A program made the translations under genes and the position numbers. A model generated the notes under the pieces. It did not search any database. It saw nothing but the letters and a program-made list of their open reading frames with translations, and had not been told where the DNA came from. This document shows, piece after piece, positions 8,036 to 15,019 of a stretch of 32,605 bases of DNA. The stretch comes from Agreia sp. PsM10. Lineage in GTDB: Bacteria; Actinomycetota; Actinomycetes; Actinomycetales; Microbacteriaceae. Position 1 is the first letter of the stretch. Every line of letters starts with the position of its first letter. The DNA is taken from positions 1 through 32,605 of the forward strand of contig NZ_JARUXC010000023.1 of NCBI RefSeq assembly GCF_030433855.1. The letters are read 5' to 3'.

Positions 8036-9190
8036 GTGTCCTCCCCGCTGATCCCCGACGACGTGATCGAACGCATCCGTTCGCGCGCCGCCGGCTACGA
8101 CCGTGACAACGCCTTTCCGCACGAAGACCTCGGCGAGCTGATCCGGCTGGGCTATCTGCGCATGTTCGCACCGGCCGCACGCGGTGGCCTCGGTCTGGGC
8201 TTGGCCGCGGTTGCCCGCGCGCAGCGTCGCCTCGCCGCAGCCGCGCCCGCCACGGCCCTGGCCATCAACATGCACCTCGTCTGGACGGGAGTGGCGAAGG
8301 CGCTGCTCGACAGGGGCGATGACTCGCTGGCCTTCGTGCTCGACGAGGCTGTTCGGGGCGAGATCTTCGCCTTCGGCAACAGCGAGGCCGGCAACGACCT
8401 GGTTCTGCTCGACTCGCGCACACGGGCCGACGCCCACCCCGACGGCTCGTACTCGTTCACGGGGCGCAAGATCTTCACGTCGCTGTCGCCGGTCTGGACC
8501 AGGCTCGGCGTGTTCGGGCGCGACGACACGAGCCCGGATGCGCCGAAGCTCGTGCACGCGTTCATCGACAGGGCGGCCGACGGGTATCGCATCGATGAGG
8601 ACTGGGACACGCTCGGAATGCGCGCGACCCAGAGCCACACGACGATCCTCGAGGGCGTGATCGCTCCGGCCGACCGGGTGTTCCGTCGCATCGCGCCGGG
8701 GCCGACCGCAGATCCGCTGGTCTTCGCCATCTTCGCGAACTTCGAGGTGCTCGTCGCCGCCGTGTATGCGGGCATCGGCGACCGTGCGCTCGAGCTCGCC
8801 GTCGAGGCGGCCCATCGCCGCACGAGCCTCAAGTCGGGAGGCCGACCCTACGCATCCGACCCCGATATCAGACACCGGGTGGCCGAGGCGGGCATCGCGC
8901 TCGACGCACTCGAGCCGCAGATAGACCGGATGGCGCAGGACGTCGACGATCTCGTCGACCACGGCGCCGCCTGGTTCGCGAGGCTGGTCGGGCTCAAGGT
9001 GCGCGCGACCGAGACCGCGCGGGTCGTGGTCGACCAGGCGATTCGAGTGACGGGCGGTTCGACGATGTCGAACTCCAGCGAACTCGGGCGCCTCTACCGC
9101 GACGTGCTCGCCGGACTGTTCCATCCCTCCGACGACCAGTCCGCCCACGCGACCGTCGCGAACTCGCTGCTGGGACCGGTGGCCGAATGA
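8036..9190 (+). CDS. Acyl-CoA dehydrogenase-family flavoprotein
   Basis: This 384-residue protein has the acyl-CoA dehydrogenase fold: an N-terminal helical domain (FPHEDLGELIRLGYLRMFAP, about 25-45), a middle beta domain (GRKIFTSLSPV, then WDTLGMRATQSHTTILEGV near 185-205), and a C-terminal helical domain ending in STMSNSSELGRLYRDVLAG. These proteins bind FAD and either dehydrogenate acyl-CoA or, in the DszC/HsaA-like branch, hydroxylate with oxygen. I could not find the usual catalytic glutamate with confidence, and the C-terminal part (LFHPSDDQ) is more like the type-2 C-terminal domain of that branch, so the reaction is open. The GTG start is 9 bases after the ku stop, so it could be co-transcribed with ku or read from its own box. 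Confidence 0.82.
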   Translation: MSSPLIPDDVIERIRSRAAGYDRDNAFPHEDLGELIRLGYLRMFAPAARGGLGLGLAAVARAQRRLAAAAPATALAINMHLVWTGVAKALLDRGDDSLAFVLDEAVRGEIFAFGNSEAGNDLVLLDSRTRADAHPDGSYSFTGRKIFTSLSPVWTRLGVFGRDDTSPDAPKLVHAFIDRAADGYRIDEDWDTLGMRATQSHTTILEGVIAPADRVFRRIAPGPTADPLVFAIFANFEVLVAAVYAGIGDRALELAVEAAHRRTSLKSGGRPYASDPDIRHRVAEAGIALDALEPQIDRMAQDVDDLVDHGAAWFARLVGLKVRATETARVVVDQAIRVTGGSTMSNSSELGRLYRDVLAGLFHPSDDQSAHATVANSLLGPVAE

Positions 9191-9232
9191 GCGTGAACGC
9201 CAGGCACCACGTCGCACTCTCCCGGGCCCACG

Positions 9233-10438
9233 GTGCGTCGTAGTCTCGCCACGCTGCCCGCCATCGTCTGTCTCGGTCTGCTCCTGACCTCGTGCACGTC
9301 GTTTCCGGGTGGTCCCTATGCGGGCGCGGAGGCGGCATCCGCGACCGCGTCGTCGACGGCGACGCCCGAGCCGGTGCCCGCCCAGGCCACGCCATCCGTC
9401 GACGAGCTGACGGCCCAATACGTGTCGGTGCGACTCGATGCGATGACCCTTCAGCAGAAGGTCGCCTCGATGTTCATCGTGCGCGCGCCCGGTGTCGACG
9501 GGGCGGCGTGGCGGGCCACGGTGTCGTCGAGGGGCGTGGGAGGTCTCATCCTCATGGGAGACAACATTCCGGCGACACCCGAGGAGTTGGCGGCCCTCAC
9601 TGCGGGCGTCTCGTCGGGCGGCGCCGGCCTGGCTCCGCTCATCGCGATCGACGAGGAGGGCGGAGACGTCACCCGCTTGCCCTACGACGGTTTCGCCGGC
9701 GCCGACACGTTGTCTGCTCAGCCGGAGTCGGCGACGCAGGACGCGTTCACCGGCAGGTCGGAACTGCTCGCCGCATCCGGCGTCTCGGTCAACTTCGGCA
9801 TCGTCGCCGACGTCACGGCCGACCCCGCCTCGTTCATGTCCAGCCGGGTGCTCGGCGGTGACGCGTCGACGTCAGCGCCTCGTGTGGCCGCCGCCGTGGC
9901 CGGCGAGAACGGACGCGTCTTCAGCACGCTCAAGCACTTTCCCGGTCACGGCGAGACGACGGGCGATTCCCATTCCAGCGTGCCGCAGAGCGACGTCGAT
10001 CTGGGCGGCTGGCGCGCACGCGATGCGCCGTCGTTCCAGGCAGGCATCGACGCCGGGGCCGAACTCGTGATGTTCGGCCATCTCGCCTACACGCCGGTGG
10101 ACACGCAGCCCGCGAGCCTCTCCGCGACCTGGCATTCCGTTCTGCGTGACGAACTGGGCTTCACGGGGGTGACCGTCACCGACGACATGGGCATGCTCGA
10201 GGCTTCAGGCCTGGCCGAGTATGCGAACCCCGACGAGAACGCGATCAGGGCCGTGGCAGCCGGCAACGACCTGCTGCTCTACGTGACGCCAGGAGACGTG
10301 GACGCCATGATCGCCGCGGTCGTCGGGGCCGTCGAGTCGGGCCGGATCGATCCGGCGATCATCGACGACGCAGTGACTCGCGACCTCGAACTGCGGCGCG
10401 AGCTCTGGCTGCGCCAGCATCCGGATCTGGCCTTCTGA
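9233..10438 (+). CDS. GH3 family lipoprotein, NagZ-type beta-N-acetylhexosaminidase-like
   Basis: The 401-residue product has a lipoprotein signal: basic start MRRS, hydrophobic stretch, lipobox LTSC with C21, then a Ser/Thr/Ala/Pro-rich spacer to about residue 60. The rest is a single GH3 barrel domain. NagZ-specific motifs are present: KHFPGHG at 234-240, the following D245-S-H247 pair that matches the Asp-His dyad used as acid/base in NagZ, and TDDMGM (D317/D318) holding the nucleophile. It probably works outside the membrane on beta-N-acetylglucosaminyl residues of peptidoglycan or similar glycans. GTG start at 9233; no strong ribosome binding site. It lies 42 bases after the acyl-CoA dehydrogenase gene on the same strand. 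A hairpin overlaps its stop codon. Confidence 0.88.
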   Translation: MRRSLATLPAIVCLGLLLTSCTSFPGGPYAGAEAASATASSTATPEPVPAQATPSVDELTAQYVSVRLDAMTLQQKVASMFIVRAPGVDGAAWRATVSSRGVGGLILMGDNIPATPEELAALTAGVSSGGAGLAPLIAIDEEGGDVTRLPYDGFAGADTLSAQPESATQDAFTGRSELLAASGVSVNFGIVADVTADPASFMSSRVLGGDASTSAPRVAAAVAGENGRVFSTLKHFPGHGETTGDSHSSVPQSDVDLGGWRARDAPSFQAGIDAGAELVMFGHLAYTPVDTQPASLSATWHSVLRDELGFTGVTVTDDMGMLEASGLAEYANPDENAIRAVAAGNDLLLYVTPGDVDAMIAAVVGAVESGRIDPAIIDDAVTRDLELRRELWLRQHPDLAF

Positions 10439-10450
10439 GTCGAAGGCCGG
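10427..10450. terminator. Hairpin between converging GH3 and citrate synthase genes
   Basis: CTGGCCTTC (10427-10435) pairs with GAAGGCCGG (10442-10450), a 9-bp stem with one G-T pair and a 6-base loop TGAGTC. The GH3 stop codon TGA (10436-10438) is in the loop. It lies 5 bases from the end of the opposing gene and could act on both strands; no T run is present. Confidence 0.5.
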
Positions 10451-10454
10451 CGCG

Positions 10455-11588
10455 TCAGCCCTCGACGTGCCGCTCGTCGTGGCCCGAGTAGGCGCTCAGC
10501 GGGCGGATCAGCGAGTTCGATGCGCGCTGCTCCATGATGTGCGCCGTCCACCCCACGACGCGGCTCGCCACGAACAGCGGCGTGAACGTCTCGGTGTCGA
10601 AGCCCATGAGGTGGTACGCCGGGCCAGACGGGTAGTCGAGGTTCGGCAGAATGTTCTTGCGCGCGGTCATGGCCGTCTCGAGCGCGTCGTAGAGGGCGCC
10701 GAGATCGGGACGGTCGTAGTGGTCGAGGAGCGCATCGAGGCTCGTCTTCATCGTCGGCACGCGTGAGTCGCCGTGCTTGTAGACGCGGTGGCCGAAGCCC
10801 ATGATCTTGCGCTTCTCAGCGAGCGCCGTATCGAGCCACGCGGCCGCCTTGTCGGCCCGGCCGACCTCGTCGAACGTGTGCATCACGGCCTCGTTCGCTC
10901 CGCCGTGCAGGGGGCCCTTGAGTGCTCCGATGCCGCCGACGACCGCCGAGTAGAGGTCGGCGAGCGTCGAGGTGATGACGCGAGTCGTGAAGGTCGACGC
11001 GTTGAACGAGTGCTCGGCGTACAGGATCATCGACACGTCGAACGCGTCGACCACGACCAGCTCGGGAACGTCGCCGAAGGTCATGTGCAGGAAGTTCGCC
11101 GAGTAGCCCAGATCGTCGCGCGGCTCGACGACATCGTCGCCGTGGCGTCGCCTCTGGTCATAGGCCACGATCGCGGGGATGCGCGCGTAGAGGCCGATCG
11201 CCTTCTCGAGCTCGGCCTCGGGCGAGTCATCGGATGCCCGGGGGTCGCTCGCGCCGATGACGCTCACGGCCGTGCGCAGCACGTCCATCGGATGCGCCGT
11301 CAGCGGCAGCTCGTCGATGATGCGTCGCACGGCTACGGGCAGGGCGCGCTGGGCCCGTTCGAGGCGCTCGAACTCGGCGAGCTGCTCATCGGTCGGAAGT
11401 TCGCCGTGCCACAGGAGATAGGCGACCTGCTCGAAGGAGCAGAGGGCCGCCAGTTCCTGCACGGGGTAGCCGCGGTACAGCAGCGAGTTGGTCTCGGGAT
11501 TGACCTTGGAGATGGAGGTCGTGTCGACCACGACCCCGGCCAGGCCCTTGTGAATGCGAGGTTCTTCGGCGGCGGGTGAATCTGACAC
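10455..11588 (-). CDS. prpC: 2-Methylcitrate synthase / citrate synthase
   Basis: A 377-residue type of citrate synthase with the catalytic triad H228 (PLHGGANEAV), H267 (GFGHRVYKHGD) and D318 (NLDYPSGP). The N-terminal IHKGLAGVVVDTTSISKVNPETNSL is characteristic of the methylcitrate synthase group (PrpC), which condenses propionyl-CoA, and often also acetyl-CoA, with oxaloacetate in the methylcitrate cycle. No prpD or prpB lies within the window, so the activity could also be plain citrate synthase. Start GTG at 11588 is supported by AAGGAG (minus strand, 11595-11600) 6 bases upstream. A GC-rich hairpin lies just before this ribosome binding site and a TAGCAT box before that. Confidence 0.85.
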   Translation of the reverse strand: MSDSPAAEEPRIHKGLAGVVVDTTSISKVNPETNSLLYRGYPVQELAALCSFEQVAYLLWHGELPTDEQLAEFERLERAQRALPVAVRRIIDELPLTAHPMDVLRTAVSVIGASDPRASDDSPEAELEKAIGLYARIPAIVAYDQRRRHGDDVVEPRDDLGYSANFLHMTFGDVPELVVVDAFDVSMILYAEHSFNASTFTTRVITSTLADLYSAVVGGIGALKGPLHGGANEAVMHTFDEVGRADKAAAWLDTALAEKRKIMGFGHRVYKHGDSRVPTMKTSLDALLDHYDRPDLGALYDALETAMTARKNILPNLDYPSGPAYHLMGFDTETFTPLFVASRVVGWTAHIMEQRASNSLIRPLSAYSGHDERHVEG

Positions 11589-11606
11589 GGTGAGCTCCTT
11601 CGCAAT

Positions 11607-11641
11607 GCGGCGGCGTCCTCCGGATCGGAGGGCGCCGCCGC
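11607..11641 (-). terminator. 15-bp hairpin between the DUF4349 gene and prpC
   Basis: Bases 11607-11621 pair with 11627-11641 (14 Watson-Crick pairs and one G-T), loop GGATC. It has no T run on either strand. It is either the terminator of the upstream DUF4349 gene or a structure in the prpC 5' leader: a TAGCAT box (11643-11648) just upstream would place the transcript start near the base of the stem. Confidence 0.6.
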
Positions 11642-11642
11642 C

Positions 11643-11648
11643 ATGCTA
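11643..11648 (-). promoter_or_regulatory. Possible -10 box of prpC
   Basis: TAGCAT on the minus strand, followed by the hairpin at 11607-11641 and the AAGGAG ribosome binding site. The predicted start is near 11636, giving a leader of about 48 bases. No convincing -35 box. Confidence 0.3.
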
Positions 11649-11666
11649 TCGAACCCGCGTGTCAGA

Positions 11667-12521
11667 TCAGTCGGCCGACGGAGGGGGAGTGGGAGTGCGT
11701 CGGGATGCCACTCGGATGATGATGACAGTGATCGCGGCGAGCACCGCGAGCACGAGGAGCCAGGGCAGGGCGACTCCGATCGCCACGAGCCCGCCACCGA
11801 GGGCGGCGACGAGCGAGTTCCAGCCCACGACGAGGCCTCCCCAGAAGTCCTTCGGCCCGCCGACGGGCACGGCGCCGGATTCATAGAGCTGCAGGTCGAT
11901 CGTCGAGTAGTCGACCTGGTCGGCCAGCAGGTCGCGCTGCGCCTTCAGGGAATCGAGGTCGGCCTGCCTGGTCGAGATCGCTGTCTCCAGCGTGATCAGG
12001 TCGTCGATGTCCGTGGCGGCGGCCATCAGGTCGAGCAGGCGATCGACCGATCCCTGCATGGCCGTGATGCGGGCATCCAGATCGGTGGTCTGCGAGGTGA
12101 CGTCTGTCGATGAGATCGACACGGACTCGACGGTGCCGAGTTTCTTCAGCTCGTCGAGCGTCTGTGTGACCTGGTCTTCGGGCACCCGGATCGTGAGCTG
12201 CGCGCTCGCGGACTCGGATCCGGTGCCGGCCTGCTCGGAACGGTTGTCGATGTGTCCACCGTGCGTCTCGACCACCTCGGCGGCATCGGCGCTCGCAGCG
12301 ACCGGGTCGCTGACGCTGATCGAGACCCAGCCGGTCGTGATGACCTGCGCATCCGACTGCACGGAGCCGTCTTCGGCGATGCCCGAGGCCGACTTGTCCT
12401 GCTGGGGCGACACGGGCCCCCCTCCCTCGGATGGGGAGGACGTTCCGGAGGAACTCGAGCACCCGGCGAGAAGCAGGAGGGCGGCGACCGAGGCGACGGC
12501 GGTGAGCGCGAATCTCTTCAT
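11667..12521 (-). CDS. DUF4349-family membrane-anchored lipoprotein
   Basis: From the ATG at 12521 the protein has 284 residues. It starts with a lipoprotein signal (MKRFALTAVASVAALLLLAG, C21), a Ser/Gly-rich linker, and a beta/alpha region beginning TTGWVSISVSDPV (about 65) with the pair of segments ASAQLTIRVPEDQV and VESVSISSTDVTSQ. A helical, coiled-coil-like stretch follows (DLDARITAMQGSVDRLLDLM to LKAQRDLLADQV), then YSTIDLQLYES. Near the C-terminus is a hydrophobic helix (about 240-270) and a basic end. This order matches DUF4349, a family of unknown function in which a lipidated N-terminus and a C-terminal membrane helix both anchor the protein. A GTG three codons upstream is in frame, but TAGCGT lies exactly 7 bases before the ATG, so the ATG is preferred. 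Confidence 0.82.
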   Translation of the reverse strand: MKRFALTAVASVAALLLLAGCSSSSGTSSPSEGGGPVSPQQDKSASGIAEDGSVQSDAQVITTGWVSISVSDPVAASADAAEVVETHGGHIDNRSEQAGTGSESASAQLTIRVPEDQVTQTLDELKKLGTVESVSISSTDVTSQTTDLDARITAMQGSVDRLLDLMAAATDIDDLITLETAISTRQADLDSLKAQRDLLADQVDYSTIDLQLYESGAVPVGGPKDFWGGLVVGWNSLVAALGGGLVAIGVALPWLLVLAVLAAITVIIIRVASRRTPTPPPSAD

Positions 12522-12528
12522 GACGCTC

Positions 12529-12534
12529 ACGCTA
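12529..12534 (-). promoter_or_regulatory. Probable -10 box of the DUF4349 gene (decides the start)
   Basis: TAGCGT on the minus strand ends 7 bases before the ATG at 12521. It overlaps the alternative GTG start at 12530, which would then lie inside the promoter and could not be translated from this transcript. Confidence 0.45.
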
Positions 12535-12620
12535 GGGACGGTTGTCTGGGAGCGGAGTGAGCGAGACCCGATGGTTACGCTCTCGTTATGGCCCCGTTAT
12601 GGGCGAGCAGTCGTACCGCT

Positions 12621-12626
12621 TAGGCT
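12621..12626 (+). promoter_or_regulatory. Probable -10 box of the aldo/keto reductase gene (leaderless)
   Basis: TAGGCT ends 6 bases before the ATG at 12633. No Shine-Dalgarno sequence is present. A short direct repeat, CGTTATGG (12573-12580 and 12591-12598 approximately), lies just upstream and may be a regulator site or chance. Confidence 0.4.
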
Positions 12627-12632
12627 CGGCGC

Positions 12633-13616
12633 ATGGACTATCGCACTCTCGGACGAACTGGACGAACCGTATCGAGCATCGGGCTCGGAACCTGGCAGCT
12701 CGGAGCGGACTGGGGCGACGTCAGCGCGGCGGACGCCCACGCCGTTCTCGATGCGGCCGTGGAGTCGGGCGTCACCTTCTTCGACACCGCCGACGTCTAC
12801 GGTGACGGGCGCAGCGAGCAGCTGATCGGGGAGTATCTGGAGGCGCATCCCGACAGCGAGGTGACCGTCGCGACCAAGATGGGTCGCCGCGAGGCGCAGG
12901 ATGCCGAGAACTTCACACTCGAGAAGTTCCGCGAGTGGACCGATCGGTCGAGGCGCAACCTCAACGTGCAGACGCTCGATCTGGTGCAGCTTCACTGCCC
13001 GCCCACCTCTGTCTTCTCCTCCGATGCCGTCTACGACGCCCTCGACACCCTCATCGACGACGGCGTCATCGCCAACTACGGGGTGAGCGTCGAGACGTGC
13101 GACGAGGCACTGGCGGCGATCGCGCGGCCCGGCACCGCGACAGTGCAGATCATTCTGAACGCGTTCCGGCTCAAGCCGCTCGACGCCGTTCTTCCGGCGG
13201 CGCTCGAGGCCGGTGTGGGGATCATCGCGCGCGTGCCCCTCGCATCCGGTCTGCTCAGCGGCCGCTACACCGCCGACACGGTCTTCGCGGCCGACGACCA
13301 CCGCACCTACAACCGCGACGGCAGTGCCTTCGACGTCGGCGAGACCTTCTCCGGTGTCGACTTCGCCTCGGGCGTCGCCGCGGCACAGGAGTTCTCCGCG
13401 CTCGTTCCCGACGGCACGACTCCCGCGGCGGCCGCCCTGGCCTGGGTCGCATCGCGGCCCGGTGTCAGCACCGTCATTCCGGGAGCGCGCAACATGGCGC
13501 AGGCCCGGGCGAACGCCGCCGCCGGCTCGGTGGGATACCTCGGCGAGGCGTTCAAAGACGGCGTGACCGGCATCTACGACCGATACTTCCGCGAGGTCGT
13601 GCACGGCCGCTGGTGA
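12633..13616 (+). CDS. Aldo/keto reductase
   Basis: A 327-residue NADP-dependent oxidoreductase of the AKR fold. The catalytic tetrad is complete: D51 and Y56 (FFDTADVYGDGRSE), K82 (VATKMG) and H121 (LVQLHCP). The cofactor-binding end is also seen (ALAWVASRPGVSTVIPGARN). The N-terminus MDYRTLGRTGRTVSSIGLGTW places it with the AKR groups that include YajO/PdxI-like and sugar-aldehyde reductases. The substrate is unknown. It is divergent from the DUF4349 gene across about 110 bases and its start is preceded by TAGGCT at leaderless spacing. Confidence 0.9.
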   Translation: MDYRTLGRTGRTVSSIGLGTWQLGADWGDVSAADAHAVLDAAVESGVTFFDTADVYGDGRSEQLIGEYLEAHPDSEVTVATKMGRREAQDAENFTLEKFREWTDRSRRNLNVQTLDLVQLHCPPTSVFSSDAVYDALDTLIDDGVIANYGVSVETCDEALAAIARPGTATVQIILNAFRLKPLDAVLPAALEAGVGIIARVPLASGLLSGRYTADTVFAADDHRTYNRDGSAFDVGETFSGVDFASGVAAAQEFSALVPDGTTPAAAALAWVASRPGVSTVIPGARNMAQARANAAAGSVGYLGEAFKDGVTGIYDRYFREVVHGRW

Positions 13617-13668
13617 CAAGCTGCTGGGCGTGAGCGCCCGGCGGCGTGTTGCTGCGGGCGCGTCTCCG

Positions 13669-13701
13669 CTCTCGGGTCTACTTTCGTAGGCGGCCCGAGA
13701 G
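13669..13701 (+). promoter_or_regulatory. Leader hairpin just before the secreted coiled-coil protein
   Basis: CTCTCGGG (13669-13676) pairs with CCCGAGAG (13694-13701), and inside it CTAC (13678-13681) pairs with GTAG (13686-13689) around a TTTC loop. The structure ends 3 bases before the GAGGA ribosome binding site (13705-13709). It could be the terminator of the aldo/keto reductase gene or a leader structure affecting translation of the next gene. Confidence 0.45.
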
Positions 13702-13714
13702 AACGAGGACACCG

Positions 13715-15019
13715 GTGAACAGAGCACGTCGCACGAATCGCACGGTCACGGCATTGGTCGTCACCGCCCTGCTCGGCGCGAGCGTGCTGTCGGGTGGCGC
13801 AGCCCAGGCCGATGAGTATCCGTCGTGGGACGACGTAGAGGCCGCGAAGGCCAGTGAGACGGCCAAGCAGTCCGAGGTCGACGAGATCACGCAGCTCATC
13901 ACCCAGTTGAAGGACGAGGCGACCCAGGCCCAGCAGCAGGCCGATGCGAAGTGGACTCTTAACGAGAAGGCCCAGAAGGCGCTCGAAGACGGCCAGGCGA
14001 AGGCCGACTCGCTGGCCGATCGTGCGGCCGCCCTGCAGGCATCGGCGGATGCGTCGAAGAAGCAGGCCGCGCAGCTCGCGGCCCAATTCGCTCGGCTCGG
14101 CGGGGGCGAGGACGTCACGACGATGCTGATCACCGACTCCTCGTCCGAGAGCGATGATCTTCTCGGGCGTCTCGGCTCGTTGAGCAAGCTGAGCGAGACC
14201 GTCTCGGGCGTCTATGCGACGGCCGAGACCGAGAGCAACGACGCCGCGGCCATGAACGACCAGGCGCAGGTGGCGAGGGATGCGCTCGCCGCCCTCGCGG
14301 ACACGGCCGCCTCGGCGCTCGCCGACGCGCAGGCCGCCCAGAAGGCGGCGGTCGGAGCGGTGAACGCCCAGACGTCCCACGAGTCGGAGCTGCAGGCCCA
14401 GCTCGCATCGCTCACCCAGAACGTCGCCACGACCGAGGCGGACTACCAGGCGGGAGTCGCGGCGGCTGCCGCGGCAGCGGCGGCGGCCGCCGCAGCCGCC
14501 GCATCGGCGGGTTCGGCTCCGGGAGCCCCGATCTCCGACGACGCCCAGGCGCTCGCCCTGGAGCTGGTCGGAGACATCCAGGCCGGACGCCTGACCGGGG
14601 CCGACCCCGACCACCTACCGGAGATCGAGTGGATCGCCGCCGGACAGTCGGTGGGCAACTGCGGAATCGATACCCAGATCCTCGCGGCCATCGTGGTGGC
14701 CGTGCGCACCTTCGGCAGCGCGGGAGTCAGCGACATCAATCGCAAATGCACCGGCCAGATCGAGGGCGCCGGAATCTATTCTGCGCACTACGTCGACGGG
14801 GGAGGGCACGCCGTGGACTTCAATCGTCTCGGCGGGCAGGGCCTCACGGGCGCGGACGAGAACTCCCTGCGGCTCATCCAGGTTCTCGATACCGTGATGC
14901 CCCCGGGCTCCGGTCTCGGGCAGCGTCAGTGCCGCATCGCCGCGGGCGACGAGCCCGAGCTGTCGAACTTCTCCGACTTCGCCGACACCTGCACGCACCT
15001 GCACATCGACGATCTCTAG
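13715..15019 (+). CDS. Secreted coiled-coil protein with metallopeptidase-like C-terminal domain
   Basis: From GTG 13715 (GAGGA five bases upstream) the product has 434 residues. It has a signal peptide (MNRARRTNRTVTALVVTALL to AQA, cleavage likely before DEYPSW). Next is a long Ala/Gln/Glu/Lys-rich helical region (about 35-245) typical of the coiled-coil part of peptidoglycan-hydrolase partners. A run of 15 alanines (249-263) then leads to a C-terminal domain (about 285-434). That domain has GGGHAVDF (H365, D368) and CTHLHID (H428, H430), a His/Asp-then-HxH pattern like the zinc sites of LAS (M15-type) peptidases, plus cysteines that could pair outside the cell. I infer a cell-wall-associated protein; enzymatic activity is not proven. 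In the 69 bases before the GTG the frame is also open, but the ribosome binding site and signal peptide decide the start. Its end overlaps the converging gene by 4 bases. Confidence 0.8.
   Translation: MNRARRTNRTVTALVVTALLGASVLSGGAAQADEYPSWDDVEAAKASETAKQSEVDEITQLITQLKDEATQAQQQADAKWTLNEKAQKALEDGQAKADSLADRAAALQASADASKKQAAQLAAQFARLGGGEDVTTMLITDSSSESDDLLGRLGSLSKLSETVSGVYATAETESNDAAAMNDQAQVARDALAALADTAASALADAQAAQKAAVGAVNAQTSHESELQAQLASLTQNVATTEADYQAGVAAAAAAAAAAAAAAASAGSAPGAPISDDAQALALELVGDIQAGRLTGADPDHLPEIEWIAAGQSVGNCGIDTQILAAIVVAVRTFGSAGVSDINRKCTGQIEGAGIYSAHYVDGGGHAVDFNRLGGQGLTGADENSLRLIQVLDTVMPPGSGLGQRQCRIAAGDEPELSNFSDFADTCTHLHIDDL
14459..14503 (+). repeat. GCN triplet repeat coding for 15 alanines
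   Basis: Fifteen consecutive alanine codons of mixed type (GCG, GCC, GCA, GCT) form the linker between the coiled coil and the C-terminal domain of the secreted protein. The codons vary, which argues for selection on the alanines rather than for recent slippage. Confidence 0.8.

Noticed and set aside
7082-9418. A 778-codon minus-strand frame across ku, the acyl-CoA dehydrogenase and the GH3 start
   Set aside because: Its composition is Arg/Gly/His-rich and it spans three real plus-strand genes; a shadow of high GC.
12522-12530. GTG start for the DUF4349 lipoprotein
   Set aside because: It lies within TAGCGT, which has leaderless spacing to the ATG at 12521, and the signal peptide begins at that ATG.
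14459-14503. Alanine codon run considered as a slippage tract or CRISPR-like repeat
   Set aside because: Codons are mixed and there are no repeat-spacer units; it is a protein linker.
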